Part shown: in pieces, positions 35,986 through 39,913 of the stretch
Numbering within the stretch: the first letter of the stretch is position 1
Layout: each line of letters opens with the position of its first letter
Position numbers and translations under genes: made by a program
DNA from: Parasitella parasitica
Taxonomy: Eukaryota > Mucoromycota > Mucoromycetes > Mucorales > Mucoraceae
Direction of reading: 5' to 3'
Assembly (NCBI GenBank): GCA_025201805.1
Contig: MU619365.1
Coordinates: 52,388 to 92,300 of the forward strand
DNA: 39,913 nt
Notes under the pieces: model-generated
What the model saw: only the letters and a program-made list of their open reading frames with translations
The model's database searches: none
What the model was told of the DNA's origin: nothing

Positions 35986-36869
35986 CTGCTTTCCTTTCAA
36001 AAGACTGCTGCTTTGCAACTACGGTTAATTCAAAGCACTTTACAACTGGTAGTGTTGGTGTATAATGCAAAAACAAATTGCAAAACATGATCAGAGGAAA
36101 AGGTGCTGTTAGATTCAGTTCATAGAGCTTAACCATGGTTAAATTGACAGAATTACAATTTTTTAGTTCTGGTAACATTTCAGTTGATTTCCAGTCAAAA
36201 CGAGTTGATATTTACTCAATGAAAAGCTTTGCCATTTTCTTTGGCTTTCTCAAGCCATTATTGGTGGGACTTTCAGCAGAGGTGGCTCTCAATAAATTGA
36301 AAATTAATAAAAATTTCAAAATAAACATTTATTGATATCCATTACATTAGGAGACATTTGGAAGGTTTTATTAGTACCAAAATATATCATGACAGTGGTC
36401 AGAAATCGGTAAAAAGCCAGCTAAACTTGCTGACCGCAACTGTATCATTAAGAAGTTGCTTGTATTCACTGGGATTACAAATTTTGATTATGTATTCTAT
36501 AATGAAAATTGCTAAGCTGCTTACTTTAAAGCAATCTCTTCCAACATTTGATTATCTTTAAAAATAGAAAGCTTTTTTATTTATAGCTTCATAAAGTAAA
36601 AAAACTGCTAGTGCACTCAGCTTCGTTTTTCATTTATAATGAGTAGAAGGGAAAACAGAGAAAAAAAGCATCTTTTAGGTACGGCACTAATCATTTTCAA
36701 CGTAGCTTGCAGTGTCACGATGTGGATAATATAACCGATTTTGATAATTTTACAAAAAGCCATTTGATAAAATATACAAAACTGGATATCAGTGGGATGG
36801 CGACTTGCTGTTAATGTAACAAATCTACAGAATTTTTATTAGCAGAATTATTGGTACATTTTCAAAAAA

Positions 36870-36892
36870 AATAATAATAATAATAATAATAA
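36870..36892. repeat. ATA trinucleotide microsatellite
   Basis: About seven TAA/ATA units after an A run. Confidence 0.85.
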
Positions 36893-37024
36893 CATATGTA
36901 TGAGTATTATCTTTGAATTGAGATTAAGCACAAGGGATTTTACAAAAAGGAGTGTCAGCCGCTTATCGTCACTAGTGGTATATAGTGATTAATTAGTTGC
37001 GACAGTATATGTGTATATGTGTTG

Positions 37025-37062
37025 TGATCTGCCATAATCATAGATAGGAAATCGTGGCAATA
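37025..37062 (+). repeat. dispersed repeat, left copy
   Basis: Begins TGATCTGCCATAAT and matches 39876-39913 at 31 of 38 positions without gaps. Similarity starts abruptly at TGATC in both, so this may be an element end. The right copy is cut by the window end. Confidence 0.6.
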
Positions 37063-37238
37063 TAATACTTCAATTTGAAGATTTAATATTGTCCAATGAT
37101 GTGATGTGATGTGATACGCTTGTGCAAAACTGAAGTGCAATGGAATGGTATAGCTTAAAGCGTATAAGTGGAAAATTAAGACTCAAATGTCACGCATAGT
37201 CAATTCATGCCATTCGAGTTCGCATAACATATATAAAG

Positions 37239-37695
37239 TGTTGTGCCAGGTCTTGAAAATGAGCACAGCAGGTGATTGTATGTGATATAAAAATATACGA
37301 ATGTAATAAAGACTTAGTTTACCAGATACAAAACAATTGATTTATTGATTGACAAAAAGCTGTCTATTTATATTAGAATAAATCAATCTAAATCAATCTA
37401 TAAAATACATTTAATTGTCAAACAAGATTATAACACAGTAGTAGTGAGAGCAAGACCTATTTTTATATTTAATCAGCTAATCATTATGAATGTGAATCAT
37501 TCATCGATAAGTTGAGCTTCGCAATTTAGAATAAGTAGAACCCAAATAGATGGTTTCTTATACAAGACATTCTATTGAATACTTCTATTTACTAGATAGA
37601 ATAATCGATGCCATTTAACCTTAGATCCGATCAGGAACGGTTGCCATGACAACTGAGTTGAAATAGTGGTAACCATGGTATTCTATAGATACAAC
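37239..37695 (+). repeat. left arm of the foldback element
   Basis: Starts GTGTTGTGCCAGGTCTTG and ends TTCTATAGATACAAC. Confidence 0.9.
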
Positions 37696-37733
37696 ATATA
37701 TAAATCAAATCGAATTACAAATACAATTTAAGA

Positions 37734-37879
37734 CCTTATTGATTTATCAGAATGAGAAATTATTCAAATAAAACAGTTGTGAATTAATCAGGTAAAGATC
37801 TCGTTTATGACATGGAAAAAATGATGGTTTATATACTAGTGAATCTAAGTGGACTGATGGGAGGATAAGATACAAGTGT
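37734..37879 (+). repeat. 146-bp direct repeat, copy 1 (in foldback loop)
   Basis: Aligns without gaps to 39166-39311, about 92-93% identical by eye. It begins CCTTATTGATTTAT and ends GATACAAGTGT. Confidence 0.88.
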
Positions 37880-37958
37880 GAGACATGGTGTGATTTAGAG
37901 AATGGAACGATAGATCGTATCTATTATCCATGAACATGTCATGTTGAGTTATAAATAA

Positions 37959-38001
37959 GGAACATGATCCATTGGGATATGTTCCTGAATTGTGTTCAGG
38001 A
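37959..38001 (+). other. two adjacent small hairpins in the foldback loop
   Basis: AGGAACAT pairs with ATGTTCCT around 37959-37987, and CCTGAA pairs with TTCAGG directly after, sharing the CCT. This is secondary-structure potential only. Confidence 0.5.
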
Positions 38002-38306
38002 TTGAGTTTACTTGAGTTTGACTTCCGGTTGGGAAATTGACACATCACTTATCAATGAATGTCGTGTGAAGGAAAACACTCCTGATCAAAAAGCTTTCCC
38101 TTACACAACAAACATTCAGAATAAGAATAATAATGACAAAGATATCAATTATGGCAGCTCGTCATTCAATGAGTTTTTCCCATCATTCTAGATAAGGATA
38201 TCTTTAACACAATAACTATAGTATGACGATAGCCATCCTAACACGGCCAACTAATGTTACGCAAATGTCCATCAATGGTGAAAGCATTCCGCATAATTTG
38301 CTTCTT

Positions 38307-38782
38307 GTTGTATCCATAGAATACCATGGTTACCACTATTTCAACTCAGTTGTCATGGCAACCGTTCCTGATCGGATCTAAGGTTAAATGGCATCGATTA
38401 TTCTATCTAGTAAATAGAAGTATTCAATAGAATGTCTTGTATAAGAAACCATCTATTTGGGTTCTACTTATTCTAAATTGCGAAGCTCAACTTATCGATG
38501 AATGATTCACATTCATAACGATTAGCTGATTAAATATAGAAATAGGTCTTGCTCTGACTACTACTGTGTTATAATCTTGTTTGACAATTAAATGTCAAAC
38601 ATGACCTGATTGTATTTTATAGATTGATTTAGATAGATTTATTCCAATATAAATAGACAGCTTCTTGTCAATCAATAAATCAATAGTTTTGTATCTGGTA
38701 AACGAAGTCTTTATTACATTCTTATATTTTTATATCATATACAATCACCTGCTGTGCTCAATTTCAAGACCTGGCACAACAC
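38307..38782 (-). repeat. right arm of the foldback element
   Basis: Reverse complement of the left arm, with an extra 19 nt near 38593-38611 that includes ATGTCAAACATGACC. Confidence 0.9.
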
Positions 38783-39024
38783 ATTGCACCTGATAAAATA
38801 GTCTACAATGCTAACTGAGCGCTGATTAATTGGTGCAGATATCTGAGCTAGAAGATAAGCTCTAAGATTATTTGTTAGCTGCAAAAAATATCAAATTGTA
38901 TTCGGAATCTCTAATACGATCCAAAACAACAAGCTATGGTGGTAAGAAAAAATAAAAATAAAAATAATACGTCAATTTGGCAGAAGTAATATATTTTTTT
39001 TAAGTTTTTGCCTGAAATCAACTT

Positions 39025-39096
39025 GGTTTCTTGGTTTAGTGGTATAATTCTCGCTTCGGATGCGAGAGGTCCCGGGTTCGATTCCCGGAGAAGCCC
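39025..39096 (+). tRNA. tRNA-Pro (anticodon CGG)
   Basis: It folds as a 72-nt cloverleaf. Acceptor GGTTTCT pairs with AGAAGCC (one T:G wobble). The D-arm contains AGTGGTA. Anticodon stem CTCGC/GCGAG holds loop TTCGGAT with anticodon CGG, which reads codon CCG. The variable loop is AGGTC and the T-stem CCGGG/CCCGG holds loop TTCGATT. The discriminator base is C at 39096, and a T4 polymerase III terminator follows at once (39097-39100). There is no intron and internal A and B boxes are present. It sits between the foldback element and copy 2 of the 146-bp repeat, a typical setting for elements that insert near polymerase III genes. Confidence 0.95.
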
Positions 39097-39165
39097 TTTT
39101 CTATTTCTTACTTGTAGATGTAGTGTATGTAGCACATAGCGATCATTATAAGCAGTTGTATATTT

Positions 39166-39311
39166 CCTTACTGATTTATTAGAATGAGAAATTACTCAAA
39201 TGAAACGGTTGTGAATTAATCAGGTGAAGATATCGTTTATTACATGGAAAAAATGATTGTTTATATACTAGTGAATCTAAGTGGATTGATGGGAGGATAA
39301 GATACAAGTGT
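39166..39311 (+). repeat. 146-bp direct repeat, copy 2 (downstream of tRNA-Pro)
   Basis: Same length as copy 1 with no indels. It begins 70 nt after the end of the tRNA gene. Confidence 0.88.
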
Positions 39312-39913
39312 TGTTTAGAATAACAAAATATAGACAGCGCAGACTAGAGAAAATACAGTTAGAAATGAATATATTTATTTTGCTATTCCAAGATTGAATG
39401 AAGATTTAAACTAGTGTATATTTTGAAGGTATTTATAGTTATTTGACAGTGTGTTTTAATATACGAAATAGATATACAATTAAAACTGGATATATTTATT
39501 CGTATATAAAAAATAAGATGATTCTTCTCTACACAACATTTGCCTAGACTATTTATACTTTTCGAGTGCTGACATCGGTTGCATGCTTGTGGAATCGAGG
39601 CTTAATAATAAACTTGCACCAGATAGAACCAATTACTAGCCATGTGCTGCTAGTACAAGTAAGCGTAAACCAGTTATTACCAGAAAGAGACAGGAACACC
39701 ATGGCGAAATTTTGGGATAAATTTTAAATAGTAGAGATAAAATTTAGCTCTACAGCTTGAGTGATCGCCACTGTTAAAATTAAGCTGGTGAAAATCAATT
39801 TTTATCGCAAAGCAAAGAATATTTTGACTTTTCTTTACAAACACCCTGAATTTTGATTTTTTTTTAAAAGATTTCTGATCTGCCATAATTATAGACAGAA
39901 GATCATGACAATG
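39312..39913. other. 602-bp AT-rich region to the window end
   Basis: No coding frame with recognisable features. It ends in a partial copy (39876-39913) of the repeat at 37025, so repetitive DNA probably continues beyond the window. Confidence 0.55.

Larger units (their letters stand above)
35885..37238. other. 1.35-kb intergenic region, NOG2 promoter and beyond
   Basis: It starts with the NOG2 promoter, including the A32 run. Beyond about 36120 it is AT-rich, with short frames lacking domains, an ATA microsatellite (36870-36892) and, from 37025, the start of repetitive DNA. Confidence 0.55.
37239..38782. mobile_element. foldback-type element: 457-bp inverted arms around a 611-bp loop
   Basis: Left arm 37239-37695 and right arm 38307-38782 are reverse complements. 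By eye they differ at about 12 positions (about 97% identity) and by one 19-nt insertion in the right arm. The inner 230 bp differ by only one base. The loop (37696-38306) has no coding frame, but starts with a copy of a 146-bp repeat also found at 39166-39311, and contains two small hairpins near 37959-38001. No clear target-site duplication flanks the arms. The structure matches foldback elements, or two nested copies of a repeat in opposite orientation. A transcript across it would fold into a long double-stranded RNA. Confidence 0.8.

Overview
This window looks like nuclear DNA from a filamentous, early-diverging fungus, most likely Mucoromycota (Mucorales). That placement is inferred from gene content and style; no search was run. 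Genes are split by many short introns (about 49-61 nt) with GTAAGT-like donors, CTAAC/CTAAT-like branch points and YAG acceptors. Intergenic DNA is AT-rich with long poly(A/T) tracts and microsatellites. All gene models here were spliced by hand, and in each complete one the reading phase closes across every junction.

Layout. 1-1177: 5' part of a polyQ C2H2 zinc-finger regulator (minus), running off the left edge. 1178-4009: low-complexity intergenic DNA. 4010-8417: three minus-strand genes, namely a Vip1-type RRM protein, mitochondrial ATP synthase gamma (ATP3) and the RNA lariat debranching enzyme (DBR1). A 186-bp bidirectional promoter then leads to a plus-strand BORCS5/myrlysin-like gene (8604-9832), which converges on a GNAT acetyltransferase (9925-10428, minus). 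11502-14348: mitochondrial methionyl-tRNA formyltransferase and, only 31 bp upstream on the same strand, a protein resembling the fungal-specific transcription-factor domain but with no visible DNA-binding domain; a 20-N gap lies just upstream. 15119-17447: ribosomal protein L37 (minus) diverging from a Mkk/Pek-type MAP kinase kinase (plus).

17.6-20.25 kb is a putative DNA transposon relic with about 150-bp terminal inverted repeats. Next comes an eight-exon Hmt1/ABCB6-like half-size ABC transporter (20372-23688, minus) whose reading frame is open but whose nucleotide-binding domain has lost or altered nearly every catalytic motif. A four-finger C2H2 regulator follows (26141-27059). Then come three minus-strand housekeeping genes: cytosolic methionyl-tRNA synthetase, complex I subunit NDUFA2 and the ribosome-assembly GTPase Nog2/GNL2.

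36-39.9 kb has no protein gene that I can support. It holds a 1.54-kb foldback element with 457-bp arms about 97% identical, a 146-bp direct repeat on both sides of a tRNA-Pro(CGG) gene, and a further repeat cut by the window end.

The genes are not functionally clustered. Most serve translation, ribosome assembly, RNA processing or mitochondrial energy. The observations most worth following are the degenerate ABC transporter, the foldback element, and several genes whose first coding exon is only 3-6 nt long.
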